A DNA stretch of 64,000 nucleotides from Pseudomonadales bacterium (lineage in GTDB: Bacteria; Pseudomonadota; Gammaproteobacteria; Pseudomonadales; Azotimanducaceae). Positions 8,871 to 18,128 of the stretch are shown piece after piece. Within the stretch, counting starts at the first letter, position 1. Each line of letters opens with the position of its first letter. Where the stretch lies: assembly GCA_028285415.1 (NCBI GenBank), contig JANQPF010000005.1:62001-126000 (forward strand), written 5' to 3'. The position numbers and the translations under genes were made by a program. The notes under the pieces are model-generated. The model did no database searches and was not told where the DNA came from. It was given only the letters and a program-made list of their open reading frames with translations.

Positions 8871-9802
8871 AAGCTCGTCTCCTCGGATACGCCGAGCATC
8901 AGGTTCAGGTTCTGTACTGCAGCGCCCGCGGCACCTTTGCCCAGGTTGTCGTAGCGGGCAATCAGGCGTAGCTGCTCATCGTTACCCAGAACCATCAGCT
9001 CGAGTCGATTGCTGTCGTTGCAAGCCGTCGCGTTCAGATAGCCGTTTTCCGCGCCGTCCTCACCGTATGGCAACACCGTCACGAACGGCTCGCCTGCGTA
9101 GCGCTCCTGCAGAACGCGGTGCACCTCGAGCGGTGTGGCGTTACCGACCTCGCGCGCGAACAACGGTACTTCCACGAGCATGCCTTTGTAGTAGTGGGCA
9201 ACCGTCGGCGTAAAGATCGGCGCCAGGGCGGTACCGCTGTAGTGCTGCATCTCCGGCACGTGCTTGTGCGTCAAAGTCAGACCGTATGCCTGCACGGAGA
9301 GACGATCCGCCTCTGCCGCGTCGTATGCCCGGCGTGCTTCGATCATCTGACGGCCGCCGCCTGAGTAGCCTGAAATTGCGTTGCAGCGCAAAGGCTTCTC
9401 AGCGTCGAGGAGCCCTGCGTCGATCAAAGGCCGGACAAACAGGATGAACCCCTGCGGATAGCAGCCGGGATTGCTGACGCATTCGGCAGCTGCAATTTCC
9501 GCCCGCGCCCCTTGGTTCAGCTCCGGCAGGCCATACGCCCAGCCTTCTGCGGTGCGATAGGCGGTGCTGGCGTCGAGAATTCGGGTTTTGCCTTCCGCGA
9601 GTGCCACGGCTTCGCGCGCCGCATCGTCCGGCAGACAGAGAATCGCAACGTCGGCGCTGTGCAGAAACGCCCGGCGCGCCTCGGTGTCTTTGCGCTCCTC
9701 CGCCTGTATCTCGAGCAGTTCGAGATCGTCACGCGCGCGCAATCGTTCCGCCAGCTCGAGACCGGTGGTGCCTGCCTGTCCGTCTATGAATACTCTGGCC
9801 AT
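8867..9802 (-). CDS. argC: N-acetyl-gamma-glutamyl-phosphate reductase, short type 2 form
   Basis: 311 residues, the length of type 2 ArgC (type 1 is about 340). An N-terminal dinucleotide site appears as VFIDGQAGTTG. The catalytic Cys114 lies in VSNPGCYPQGF, and HKHVPEM carries a conserved His. The enzyme reduces N-acetylglutamyl phosphate to the semialdehyde with NADPH, the third step of arginine synthesis. It overlaps the class Ic aminotransferase start by 4 bp. Nothing else of the arginine pathway is adjacent. The 62 bp downstream of the next gene's stop and before ATG 9802 contain no clear promoter hexamers. Confidence 0.93.
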   Translation of the reverse strand: MARVFIDGQAGTTGLELAERLRARDDLELLEIQAEERKDTEARRAFLHSADVAILCLPDDAAREAVALAEGKTRILDASTAYRTAEGWAYGLPELNQGARAEIAAAECVSNPGCYPQGFILFVRPLIDAGLLDAEKPLRCNAISGYSGGGRQMIEARRAYDAAEADRLSVQAYGLTLTHKHVPEMQHYSGTALAPIFTPTVAHYYKGMLVEVPLFAREVGNATPLEVHRVLQERYAGEPFVTVLPYGEDGAENGYLNATACNDSNRLELMVLGNDEQLRLIARYDNLGKGAAGAAVQNLNLMLGVSEETSL

Positions 9803-9864
9803 CGCTCGTGGCTGAATTGCAAAGGGCGCGAAATTCTAAGGGGTAAGGGCGTTCAAGTTAACTG

Positions 9865-10779
9865 CTAATTACCCTTAGTTTCCAGGCTCCTCATGTTCCA
9901 GCGCCAGAACGCTTTGAGTCCGAGCCAGCCGAGCCACAAGGCGGCCACCGGCAGCAGTATGGTTTGCAGCAGAAACACCACGATGAGATTGATCATCTCC
10001 TCGACGCTGTTTTCTACCTGCGTTTCCACCGCCTCGAGCTGTGCCTCCAGATCGAGCTGCTGTCGCGAGCTGTCGATGAGGTTACCGAGCTTGTCGAGCA
10101 GGTCGGTCTCTTGCGCCTGCATGGGATCGGCCTGGTCGGATTCGTGCTGCATCGCCTCGATGTTGTGCGAAGTCTGGCTGAGGGCAGCCATTGCTTCATC
10201 CTGCCGCTCAGCAAGAAAGGCCGCATCGATCCAGTATGTGGCGAGTAGGACCAGTGCGAGCAGGAAACGGACGCAGATGACGGCGCCGATCCAGCGCGCG
10301 GCGCGCTGTGTACCGGGTGTTGCAGGGGCGCGCCAGAGCATGACGAGGTAGGCGAGAATGGCGGCGGTCATGACGCCCGACAACCAGGTCGATGCGAGCA
10401 TGTCGCCGAGGGTCATCTGTAACCCGAGGGATACGCTTGCCGCGAGCGCCAGCCAGGCGAAACGCTCCACCAGATCGTTGAGAGGATCGAGGACCTCGCC
10501 GATGGTGAGGGTCACGCCGACGCCGACCGGCTGGAGGGCAATTTCTGTTCCCTGAGCAACCGAGATGACCCCGTTGAAGGCGCGCGCCATTGCCGCTGCG
10601 GTCAGCGCGCGTTTGAAGTTGGTGAGCGTTGCCGCCTGGGCGGCGTCATCGAGATACCGGCTCCAGGACAGCGCTATCAGTGCCAGCAGCAGGAGGCTGA
10701 CGAGCCAGCGTGTGGCAGATGAATTGAGCTGCGGTCCGGTCTGCGCTGGCAAGTGTTGATCACGCCCGCGCGGGTGCAA
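9865..10779 (-). CDS. Conserved membrane protein of unknown function
   Basis: I do not recognise a named family. If TTG 10779 is the start the protein has 304 residues. That codon follows the TGA of the preceding gene directly; a later TTG or internal start is possible. Visible parts: a first hydrophobic helix (about residues 25-40), two helices around 110-150, one at 165-185, then a long acidic helical segment (about 190-260, rich in Gln, Glu and Asp) likely to form a periplasmic or cytosolic coiled coil, and a last hydrophobic helix near 265-290. The conserved-looking stretch LTIGEVLDPLNDLVERFAW precedes the middle helices. It is probably cotranscribed with the unknown gene just upstream. 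Confidence 0.75.
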   Translation of the reverse strand: MHPRGRDQHLPAQTGPQLNSSATRWLVSLLLLALIALSWSRYLDDAAQAATLTNFKRALTAAAMARAFNGVISVAQGTEIALQPVGVGVTLTIGEVLDPLNDLVERFAWLALAASVSLGLQMTLGDMLASTWLSGVMTAAILAYLVMLWRAPATPGTQRAARWIGAVICVRFLLALVLLATYWIDAAFLAERQDEAMAALSQTSHNIEAMQHESDQADPMQAQETDLLDKLGNLIDSSRQQLDLEAQLEAVETQVENSVEEMINLIVVFLLQTILLPVAALWLGWLGLKAFWRWNMRSLETKGN

Positions 10780-11382
10780 TCACGCAACCCGGTTGGCGGG
10801 CGTCCTTTTGGTGGCAATGAACAGCGATTCTAGCTTTTCCATCACTACGTTGGTCAAGTTGCTGCGGTCGAGATTCGACATGTTGTCGATGAGCGCCGGG
10901 TTGACACGGTGCAGGTGCAGCACCGGCCAGGATTGCTCGAGCTCGCGCAGGTCGCCTTTGGCCAGTACCGGCAGAAACGGATCGTCTTCTGAACGGGCTT
11001 TCATGATCGCGCGCATACCGGCTTCGAAAGGCACCTGGCGGGGTCCGAGATTCCGCTCGTTCTCATCGACGTTGGCGAGAAACAGACCGGTTTTGCCGAT
11101 CAGTTCGCCGGGAATGATGTTGAGTCCGGTTGCCGTTACCGAGGAGCGGTTGACGCGAAAGAACGTGTCGTGAAACGCACCCGAGTCGGGCAGGATCACA
11201 AGCTTGCGGTCCCAGTCCTCGGGAAAGAACATGTTGTACGTGCTGTAAATCTGTTCCACGGTCGGGGAGTAGACACACAGGGTGGTTTCGAACTGCATGA
11301 CGAAATCCATTGCGCGCTCGGCCTGACTGAAATCGTCAAGATCCCACGCTAAATCGTCGTTTGCCGGTAGCTCGGTAGCCAT
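10780..11382 (-). CDS. Conserved hypothetical soluble protein
   Basis: 200 residues from ATG 11382, chosen over the TTG six bases upstream because AAAGGA lies seven bases before the ATG. No signal peptide or membrane helix. The N-terminal 30 residues are acidic, and the middle (VYSPTVEQIYSTYNMFFPEDWDRK, shown here only as a landmark around residues 38-60, with NMFFPEDW at its end) is aromatic-rich. I recognise no domain or motif. Its stop is followed immediately by the TTG of the membrane gene, so the two are likely translationally coupled and may act together. It is separated by 91 bp from the glycosyltransferase upstream, with no obvious terminator in that gap. Confidence 0.72.
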   Translation of the reverse strand: MATELPANDDLAWDLDDFSQAERAMDFVMQFETTLCVYSPTVEQIYSTYNMFFPEDWDRKLVILPDSGAFHDTFFRVNRSSVTATGLNIIPGELIGKTGLFLANVDENERNLGPRQVPFEAGMRAIMKARSEDDPFLPVLAKGDLRELEQSWPVLHLHRVNPALIDNMSNLDRSNLTNVVMEKLESLFIATKRTPANRVA

Positions 11383-11473
11383 GACCAAATCCTTTTGTTA
11401 CCACCCGAATTCTACGCGTCGAGTCCTGCAGAAGGGATGGTTTTCCCGGTGTCTTGTGACGCAGGTCTCGGTT

Positions 11474-12640
11474 TCAATCGCAAAATCCGATGGCTTGCTG
11501 TTGATCCTGGGCTAGCGTCGCCAAACTGGTGAGGAGTGGCTGATCCGGCCAGAAACGCCGGCTTTCGTGGACGAATCGCAACGTACGCCGGGCATCGAAC
11601 CAATCGTCGAGCGCTTTCTGTCTTTGCGGCTTTTTGGGGTACTTTGCATGGGCAACGCCACGCATGCGTGCGAAGCCGAGCGTGGTTAGGATTGCTTCGA
11701 CCCGGGGCGCAAACGCGTGACCGGGATCGCTCGCAAACGCCCGCAGAGACTCGAGCGCCTCGCCGAGGAGCGCGAACGCCCGCGGATGGTAACTTGTAAA
11801 CGTTGCGCCGCTCGGTTCGCTTTCGAGCAGCTTTTCGATATCCGCCAGCGCAGGTCCGGTGCCGAACGGCACACGGTGCGAGCGACGCGCGGCGAGCGTG
11901 ACCGTCACCTCCGGTGTGAAGCTCACTCCGGCGACTTTTTGCACCTTGTTCAGTAGATAGAAGTCTTCCGCGGCGTCCCGTCTGGGATAGCCGCGGACCG
12001 CAGCGTAGGCATCCGCCCGAATGGCGATGGTGCTGCCGAGGGTGGGGAAGGCATAGCGCGAGCCCAAGCGGGCAAGGCTCGTGTGGTAGTACGCCATGTG
12101 CCAATCGTAGAGCTCCGCCGCACGCGCCAGCTGCCGTTCGTTGGTGACGTGCCGGTGATCGAATACCAGCGCCCCTGCGTCGTAGTGCTCGAGATCATGG
12201 TCGAAGTAGTCCGCCGGCAGCTCCGCGTCTGCGTCTGTTTGATAGAGCCACCCCGATGCGAGGCTGCCCTCCTGCCAGAGGCGGCAGGCCAGGTCGGAGC
12301 CGATTTTGCGCGCAAGCCCGACCCCCTGCTTGGCGGGTAACGTGTTGCCGGGAGTGGCGCAATCGATGATGAGCGCGTGGCTTTTCCGGGTCACGGCGTG
12401 GTCCAGGAGCTCGAGGGTGCGCCGCAGGCATTGGTCAGGCGCGCCGTTCGGTGCGTTGATGACTGCAATCAGGAGTGCGTCAGCGCGTGTCGCGGCGGCG
12501 TGCAGGCGCTCGAATGCGGCGACGGGTTCGTCGTAGAACGGCACGATCAACGCGGCGCGATAGCGGTTGTCGCGGGGCACGGACCTCTCGCGCGCAACGG
12601 GTTCAGCGTAGCGCGATAGATATTGATCCATGCCGGCCAC
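11474..12640 (-). CDS. Family 2 (GT-A) glycosyltransferase
   Basis: 388 residues from GTG 12640, or 385 from ATG 12632. The N-terminal beta strand AALIVPFYDEP, the metal-binding DADAELPADYF around residue 136 and the acidic RRDAAEDFYLLNK around 225 are the features of GT-A, family 2-like inverting transferases. There is no membrane helix, so it acts in the cytosol, probably on a soluble or membrane-surface acceptor. The sugar donor cannot be assigned. The start touches the TAG of miaE, giving tight esterase-miaE-GT linkage, although the three products have no obvious common pathway. Confidence 0.8.
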   Translation of the reverse strand: MAGMDQYLSRYAEPVARERSVPRDNRYRAALIVPFYDEPVAAFERLHAAATRADALLIAVINAPNGAPDQCLRRTLELLDHAVTRKSHALIIDCATPGNTLPAKQGVGLARKIGSDLACRLWQEGSLASGWLYQTDADAELPADYFDHDLEHYDAGALVFDHRHVTNERQLARAAELYDWHMAYYHTSLARLGSRYAFPTLGSTIAIRADAYAAVRGYPRRDAAEDFYLLNKVQKVAGVSFTPEVTVTLAARRSHRVPFGTGPALADIEKLLESEPSGATFTSYHPRAFALLGEALESLRAFASDPGHAFAPRVEAILTTLGFARMRGVAHAKYPKKPQRQKALDDWFDARRTLRFVHESRRFWPDQPLLTSLATLAQDQQQAIGFCD

Positions 12641-13233
12641 TAGTGGAGCGCGGCACGTATCGGGAGCTCAGCGATGAGTGACGCTTCCGCCTTGGCAAGC
12701 TCATGCAGGCGCGGCCACACCTCCGCGGCGTTGCAGTGCGCAAGCGCAAGCTCGACGAAAAGCGTCCAGTGTCGCGCCTCGCTTGCGGCGATGGACGCAT
12801 AGAATTTCTGCAGCGCCAGGTCGTCAACCTGGTCAGCCACCAGCGCAAACCGTTCGGCACCACGACGTTCGACGACGGCGCCAACCAACAGGCGGTCCAG
12901 AAGAAAGTTTTCCGGCCCGCGTCGCACCATCTTGTTCAGCGTGTTGACGTAGGGATCTTTCACGTCTGGTGCGGGCGTCACCTTCCGTGCCAGCATGATG
13001 CGGATGACTTCGCGGTAGTGACTCAGCTCCTCCACGGCAAGATCCGCCATGGCGCTCACGAGTTCGGGCTGATCGGGATAGTGGGCGGCAACGTTGAGCG
13101 CCATGCCGGAGGCTTTCTTTTCAGCGGATGCGTGATCCGCGAGAAAAGTGTCGAAGTCCGCCAGCACGCACTGGATCCAGGCTGGCGTCGAAGGACAGAG
13201 CTCAGGTGCTAGCGATAGATCGAGTTCAGCCAC
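12640..13233 (-). CDS. miaE: tRNA 2-methylthio-N6-isopentenyladenosine-37 hydroxylase
   Basis: 197 residues from GTG 13233. Ferritin-like di-iron protein of the MiaE family (PF06175). Iron-ligand motifs are spread over the helices: EKKASGMAL, EELSHYREV, ERRGAERF and SEARHW. The enzyme hydroxylates ms2i6A37 in tRNAs reading UNN codons, using O2. I chose GTG 13233 because VAELDLSLAP fits the family N-terminus and size. The start lies inside the last codons of the esterase gene (25 bp overlap), while the longer upstream reading has no family similarity. Confidence 0.87.
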   Translation of the reverse strand: MAELDLSLAPELCPSTPAWIQCVLADFDTFLADHASAEKKASGMALNVAAHYPDQPELVSAMADLAVEELSHYREVIRIMLARKVTPAPDVKDPYVNTLNKMVRRGPENFLLDRLLVGAVVERRGAERFALVADQVDDLALQKFYASIAASEARHWTLFVELALAHCNAAEVWPRLHELAKAEASLIAELPIRAALH

Positions 13234-13865
13234 TGCGCAATGTCGGCAATTTCCTGCGGACAGACCTGATGACCCATCGCGTATTCGTGCCACTCAACCG
13301 AATAGTTCAGCGCAAGCAGCGCTTCTCGTGAAGTAATTGCCCGGGTGATGGGGATCATCGGGTCGGACAGGCCGTGGGCCATGAATATCGACGTTTCGAC
13401 GTTGGCGAAGTCGACACGTTCCGCGAGATGCTCGTGATCGTGCAGATAGGTCGACAACGCCATGATGCCGCGCAGCTTTTTCGGGAAGCTGAGGCCCAGC
13501 TGCATGGCAATCACGCCGCCCTGGGAGAATCCGGCCAGCGTGATGTTTGCCGCGTCCACGCCGTTGTCGACCTCGCGATCGACCAGCGCGGCAATCTGCC
13601 CGGCAGAGACGTCAATGTCCTCGGCACCGGCCAGCGGCGCACCGGGATCGATGTCGTACCACGCGCGCATTTCCATGCCCCCGTTGATGGTCACCGGACG
13701 TACGGGTGCGTTGGGGAAGACAAAGCGTAGCGGTTGGTCGAGAGCCAGCATCGGCACAATGGGCTCAAAGTCCGTCGCATCGGCACCGAGGCCGTGCATC
13801 CAGATGACGGTCCCTGCAGGATTCTCGCCGGTGGCGGTTTCAATGCATTCCAGGAGTTCGCTCAT
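13209..13865 (-). CDS. Carboxylesterase/phospholipase of the alpha/beta-hydrolase fold
   Basis: 218 residues, the usual length of the phospholipase/carboxylesterase family (PF02230; Pseudomonas EstB/carboxylesterase II and eukaryotic acyl-protein thioesterase). The HGLGAD oxyanion stretch, nucleophile Ser114 in GFSQGGV, Asp168 (HGLSDPMI) and His199 (AMGHQV) form a complete catalytic triad. There is no signal peptide, so it is cytosolic. It hydrolyses short-chain esters or lysophospholipids in studied relatives; the natural substrate is unknown here. It is the first gene of a minus-strand run and is divergent from the ABC exporter across 89 bp. Confidence 0.9.
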   Translation of the reverse strand: MSELLECIETATGENPAGTVIWMHGLGADATDFEPIVPMLALDQPLRFVFPNAPVRPVTINGGMEMRAWYDIDPGAPLAGAEDIDVSAGQIAALVDREVDNGVDAANITLAGFSQGGVIAMQLGLSFPKKLRGIMALSTYLHDHEHLAERVDFANVETSIFMAHGLSDPMIPITRAITSREALLALNYSVEWHEYAMGHQVCPQEIADIAQWLNSIYR

Positions 13866-13942
13866 AGCGTCCGCGAAGTTTCGAGTGATGGCGAGACCTT
13901 ACGCAAATCCGGTGTGACCTCGCAAGTTAGGCGCCGCGCGGA

Positions 13943-13948
13943 CATAAT
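13943..13948 (+). promoter_or_regulatory. Candidate -10 element (CATAAT) six bases before the ABC gene start
   Basis: CATAAT matches the sigma-70 -10 consensus at five of six bases and is followed by only six bases (GCGCCC) before ATG 13955. No Shine-Dalgarno sequence is present. If used, the message would begin at or next to the start codon. The -35 region is poor (TCGCAA at 17 bp spacing), so this is tentative. Confidence 0.3.
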
Positions 13949-13954
13949 GCGCCC

Positions 13955-15718
13955 ATGGACGATGGACTCGATAGAGGCGGCAGCAAAGATCTCCGGCGAC
14001 TCACGCCGGCGCTGCGTTTTCTGCTGCCGTATAAAAAAGCCGTGGCGTTCGCCAGCATTGCACTGGTGATCACGGCTGCGGCAACGCTTTCACTCGGCCA
14101 GGGTATCCGGCTTGTGATCGATGACGGCTTTGCCAGCGGACAGGCAGACGTGCTCGTCGAGTCACTGACGTTGTTTGCCGGGTTTGTCGTGCTGCTCACC
14201 GTCGGCACGTTCGTGCGTTTCTACTTCGTCTCCTGGGTGGGTGAAAGGGTCAGCGCGGATATCCGCCAGGCGGTATTTAGCCACCTCATACACATCCATC
14301 CGGGATTCTTCGAGACCAACGCACCAAGCGAGATACAGTCCCGTATCACAACCGATACGACCCTCCTGCAGACGGTGATCGGCTCGTCCGTCTCGATAGC
14401 GCTCAGAAACATACTCATGTTTTTCGGCGGGGTGGTGCTCCTTTTCATCACGAACGCCAAGCTTTCACTGATTGTGCTTGCCAGCGTGCCGTTCGTCGTT
14501 GCGCCGATCATTCTGTTCGGACGCCGTGTTCGAAGGCTCTCGCGCACCAGCCAGGATCGCCTGGCTGACGTCGGCAGCTATGCGGGAGAGTCCCTCCGGC
14601 ACATCAAGATTGTGCAGGCTTTCAATCATCAACAAGCAGACGAACACGCGTTTGACGTGCGCGTTGATCAAGCTTTTGCAGTTTCCGTGCAACGGATTCG
14701 TCAACGCGCGCTGCTGACCGCCGTGGTCATGCTGCTGGTGTTTGGTGCGGTAGCTACCATGCTCTGGGTTGGCGGACAGGATGTGCTGTCCGGAAACATC
14801 AGTGCCGGTGAGCTTGCAGCTTTCATCTTCTACGCCTTCATCGTTGCTGGCTCCGTTGGCGCCATCAGTGAGGTGCTCGGCGATCTGCAGCGGGCGGCAG
14901 GTGCCACGGAACGGCTGGTTGAGCTTCTGGAATCGCCCAGCGAGCTGCCGGAAGCCGCAGCCGCGCAGACGCTGCAGGACGCCGACGTGCCTCTGGCGTT
15001 CCGGGAGGTGCGGTTTGCGTATCCGACAAGAGCGGAAGTCGAAGTGGTGCGGGGCGTCAACTTCGACATTCAGCCGGGTGAGATGGTGGCGCTGGTTGGT
15101 CCTTCGGGTGCCGGTAAAAGCACGCTCTTCGACCTTGCCCAGCGTTTTTATGATCCAACGGCCGGCGTCATCACCATGGCGGGACGGGATCTGCGCGACC
15201 TCAGTCTCGCCAGCGTGCGCGGTGCGGTCGGCTTCGTGCCGCAGGATCCGGTGCTCTTTTCAGGCACGCTACGGGACAACCTGTTGTACGCGCAGGCGGA
15301 AGCCTCGGACGAGACTGTTTACGATGCGCTGCGGCTCGCCCACGCGGCGAACTTCGTAGAACAGCTGCCCGCCGGCCTCGATACGCGCGTTGGTGAAGAC
15401 GGCGTCGGGCTGTCCGGCGGACAGCGCCAGCGTCTGGCCATTGCCCGCGCGCTCATTTCCAAACCCGCGATTCTGCTCCTCGACGAAGCCACCAGCGCGC
15501 TCGATGCGGAAAGCGAAAATCACATCCGTCTGTCCATAGAGGGCTTGAAAGGCCGCATGACCATCATGGTCATTGCGCATCGGCTGAGCACCGTGCGTCA
15601 GGCAGACCGGATTCTGGTGCTCGACGGCGGACGTCTCGTCGACAGCGGCACGCATGATGAGCTGCTGGCGAGCTCCGATCTGTACGCGCGGTTTGCCGAG
15701 ATGCAGTTTGCAGCCTAG
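13955..15718 (+). CDS. ABC exporter half-transporter (membrane and ATPase domains fused), MsbA-like
   Basis: 587 residues. A type I exporter membrane domain with about six helices (residues 30-300) is joined to an ATPase domain (about 345-580). Walker A is GPSGAGKS (Lys388), the signature is LSGGQRQRLAIARAL, Walker B is ILLLDEATSALD, and the switch His lies in IAHRLSTV. It works as a homodimer or with a partner half. The sequence resembles MsbA and multidrug or lipid exporters in general, and one cannot say which substrate is carried. No kinase or lipid A gene lies next to it, as often seen with true msbA. Its TAG stop overlaps the dinB stop on the other strand. Confidence 0.88.
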   Translation: MDDGLDRGGSKDLRRLTPALRFLLPYKKAVAFASIALVITAAATLSLGQGIRLVIDDGFASGQADVLVESLTLFAGFVVLLTVGTFVRFYFVSWVGERVSADIRQAVFSHLIHIHPGFFETNAPSEIQSRITTDTTLLQTVIGSSVSIALRNILMFFGGVVLLFITNAKLSLIVLASVPFVVAPIILFGRRVRRLSRTSQDRLADVGSYAGESLRHIKIVQAFNHQQADEHAFDVRVDQAFAVSVQRIRQRALLTAVVMLLVFGAVATMLWVGGQDVLSGNISAGELAAFIFYAFIVAGSVGAISEVLGDLQRAAGATERLVELLESPSELPEAAAAQTLQDADVPLAFREVRFAYPTRAEVEVVRGVNFDIQPGEMVALVGPSGAGKSTLFDLAQRFYDPTAGVITMAGRDLRDLSLASVRGAVGFVPQDPVLFSGTLRDNLLYAQAEASDETVYDALRLAHAANFVEQLPAGLDTRVGEDGVGLSGGQRQRLAIARALISKPAILLLDEATSALDAESENHIRLSIEGLKGRMTIMVIAHRLSTVRQADRILVLDGGRLVDSGTHDELLASSDLYARFAEMQFAA

Positions 15719-16779
15719 GCGTTTTCTTCGACGTCGAATAAACCCATCTGTGTATCGTCTTCAGGCGGCGCCAGCTGCACGCCGAGCCCGAGGAGCCGCA
15801 CCGGTTTCCCGGCACGCTGCCAGGCGCTCTCCAGAAGCGCAACGTACGCCTCGTACGTCGTGTCGATACCGGCGCTCGCAATGGTGGTGGTCTCAAAGCC
15901 TGTGAAACGCACTTTTACCGTCCGACCGCTGATCCGATCTTCGCACTGAGCGCGGCCAATTCGCGCCTGCAGCTCCTCGTGCAGAGGCTCGAGCGCCGAG
16001 ATGCAGGCATCGATGTCGGGCAGATCGGAGGCATAGGTGCGTTCCGCGCTCAGTGATTTACGTTGCCGTTCGCGCCGGACCGGACGCTCGTCCACGCCGC
16101 GACAGAGCTCGTACAGGCGGGTGCCGAATTTGCCGAACCGTCGACTCAGCTCGGTGATCGGCTGCTGCTGCAGATCGTGACAGGTGTGGATGCCGAGATC
16201 CTGCATGCGTTTGGCCGTCACGGAGCCAACGCCGAAAATCTTGTTGACCGGCAGACTGTGCATGAACGCCTCAACGTCATTCGGCGCAATCGTGAATTGA
16301 CCGTCGGGTTTGTTCCAATCCGAGGCGATCTTCGCGAGGAACTTGTTGGGCGCAATACCCGCGGATACCGTGATGCCCACTTCCTCGCGCACCCGCGTGC
16401 GGATTTCTCCGGCGATGCGGGTAGCGCTGCCCTGGTGCCTGTCGCTGGCCGTGACGTCGAGAAACGCCTCGTCCAGAGAGAGCGGCTCAACCAGATCGGT
16501 GTACTCGTGAAAGATAGCCTGCACCCGGGCAGACTCTGCTTTGTATTTGGCCATGTCCGTGGCAACGATCACAAGGTCCGGGCAGGCGCGCAGCGCCTGG
16601 CTCATCGGCATTGCGGAGTGCACGCCGTATTCGCGCGCGGCGTAGTTACAGGTGGCGACAACCCCGCGTTGCTCAGGGCGGGCGCCAACCGCCAGCGGCA
16701 CGTTCCGTAGCTCCGGGTTGTCGCGCATCTCGACGGAGGCGTAAAAACTGTCACAGTCGCAGTGAATGATCTTGCGCAT
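15715..16779 (-). CDS. dinB: DNA polymerase IV (Y-family)
   Basis: 354 residues from ATG 16779, matching the E. coli DinB start MRKIIH. Catalytic acidic residues are Asp8 and Asp103/Glu104 (PLSLDEAFLDVT). The helix-hairpin-helix thumb (KIFGVGSVTAKRM) and little finger follow. The C-terminal QMGLF is a beta-clamp binding motif. It performs translesion synthesis. A longer start at 16827 would add 16 residues with no family similarity. No convincing LexA operator (CTGT-N8-ACAG) was found in front. It is convergent with the ABC exporter, sharing 4 bp. Confidence 0.93.
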   Translation of the reverse strand: MRKIIHCDCDSFYASVEMRDNPELRNVPLAVGARPEQRGVVATCNYAAREYGVHSAMPMSQALRACPDLVIVATDMAKYKAESARVQAIFHEYTDLVEPLSLDEAFLDVTASDRHQGSATRIAGEIRTRVREEVGITVSAGIAPNKFLAKIASDWNKPDGQFTIAPNDVEAFMHSLPVNKIFGVGSVTAKRMQDLGIHTCHDLQQQPITELSRRFGKFGTRLYELCRGVDERPVRRERQRKSLSAERTYASDLPDIDACISALEPLHEELQARIGRAQCEDRISGRTVKVRFTGFETTTIASAGIDTTYEAYVALLESAWQRAGKPVRLLGLGVQLAPPEDDTQMGLFDVEENA

Positions 16780-16786
16780 GTTCGGC

Positions 16787-16792
16787 ATTATA
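16787..16792 (-). promoter_or_regulatory. Perfect TATAAT seven bases before the dinB ATG
   Basis: On the minus strand TATAAT is followed by GCCGAAC and then ATG 16779. Nine A residues precede it. There is no Shine-Dalgarno sequence, so the transcript could be leaderless. No good -35 lies at 16-18 bp; TGTCAG is the nearest at 18 bp. Confidence 0.4.
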
Positions 16793-16947
16793 TTTTTTTT
16801 TGTAATCGCGCTGACAGAAATGGTCATAGCGAAGAATTATGGTTTAGAATTCCCGGCCAACATTGATGTTAGTAGTCAGTGACATCGGAAACACCGTAAA
16901 TCGCTGCCAGCGGCTGAATAATAACGGTGACGTCGGGGGGGAGCTTC

Positions 16948-18078
16948 ATGGGACCATTGGCTGGTTTCAAAATCATCGAATTGGCGGGCATCGGTCCGGG
17001 TCCGTTTTGCGGCATGATGCTGTCGGATATGGGGGCCGAGGTGATTCGTGTCGAGCGCCTGAGCGGCGCCACGAATGCGCCCAAAGACGTGCTGGCCCGC
17101 AATCGCAAATCCGTGGCTCTCGATCTCAAACAGCCCGCCGGCGTCGAAGCCGTGCTCAAGCTGGTCGAGTCTGCTGATGCGCTCTTCGAAGGTTTCCGCC
17201 CGGGTGTCACCGAACGTCTCGGCCTTGGTCCCGAAGACTGCCTGGCGCGAAATCCGAAGCTCGTCTACGGACGTATGACCGGCTGGGGCCAGGACGGTCC
17301 CATGGCGCAGGCGGCGGGACACGATATCAACTACATCGGACTTGCCGGTGCGCTGCATGCCATCGGCAGGCGTGGTGAGGGACCGGTGCCACCGCTGAAT
17401 CTAGTTGGTGACTTTGGCGGCGGCGGTATGCTCCTCGCTTACGGGCTCGTGTGTGGCCTTCTGGAGGCACAGCGTTCGGGCCATGGCCAGGTGGTGGATG
17501 CTGCCATGGTCGACGGTGCTGCAGCGCTCATGGCCATGTTCTTCTCGTTTGCCGCTTCCGGCGGTTTTTCCGACCAACGCGGCACCAACATGCTCGACGG
17601 CGGTGCCCACTTTTACGACACCTACGAAACCAAAGACGGTAAACATATTTGTATCGGGTCCATCGAACCGCAGTTCTATGCCCTTCTCATGGAGAAGGCC
17701 GAGCTGGACCCGGCAAAATACGGCAATCAAATGGACCCATCGCTCTGGCCGGAGCTCAAGGCTGATCTGCAGCAGGTTTTTCTTGGGAAAACTCAGAGTG
17801 AATGGTGCGACATCATGGAAGGTACAGACGTGTGTTTTGCGCCGGTGCTCAGCATTTTTGAAGCGCCGGATCACCCGCACAACATGGCAAGAAATTCCTT
17901 CCTAGAGATTGACGGTGTGATGCAACAGGCACCAGCGCCGCGTTTTTCTAGGACGCAACCCGAGATTTCACACGGCGCTAGGATTCCCGGAGAGGATACG
18001 CTGGCCGTTCTCAAGGACTACGGCTTTAGCTCCGATGAAATAGATGGACTGCGTGCAGACGGCGTGATTGCCGGCTGA
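16948..18078 (+). CDS. CaiB/BaiF CoA transferase family protein, alpha-methylacyl-CoA racemase type
   Basis: 376 residues from ATG 16948, with a GGGGGGAG Shine-Dalgarno stretch just upstream. Class III CoA-transferase fold (PF02515): [19 protein letters not shown] at the N-terminus, [23 protein letters not shown] with the His and Asp used by racemases, and DAAMVDGAA. The AGHDINY stretch and the length favour alpha-methylacyl-CoA racemase, which interconverts (2R)- and (2S)-methyl-branched acyl-CoAs before beta-oxidation. A true CoA transferase remains possible. It is divergent from dinB and followed by a small unknown gene and prpE on the same strand. Confidence 0.86.
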   Translation: MGPLAGFKIIELAGIGPGPFCGMMLSDMGAEVIRVERLSGATNAPKDVLARNRKSVALDLKQPAGVEAVLKLVESADALFEGFRPGVTERLGLGPEDCLARNPKLVYGRMTGWGQDGPMAQAAGHDINYIGLAGALHAIGRRGEGPVPPLNLVGDFGGGGMLLAYGLVCGLLEAQRSGHGQVVDAAMVDGAAALMAMFFSFAASGGFSDQRGTNMLDGGAHFYDTYETKDGKHICIGSIEPQFYALLMEKAELDPAKYGNQMDPSLWPELKADLQQVFLGKTQSEWCDIMEGTDVCFAPVLSIFEAPDHPHNMARNSFLEIDGVMQQAPAPRFSRTQPEISHGARIPGEDTLAVLKDYGFSSDEIDGLRADGVIAG

Positions 18079-18128
18079 AAAAACCAGCCATCTTCAGCTT
18101 GTTAGAAAGATAAAAAGAAGGATCACAC

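Noticed and set aside
16800-16860. LexA (SOS) box in front of dinB
   Set aside because: A CTGT occurs, but no ACAG follows at eight bases; the region does not fit CTGT-N8-ACAG.
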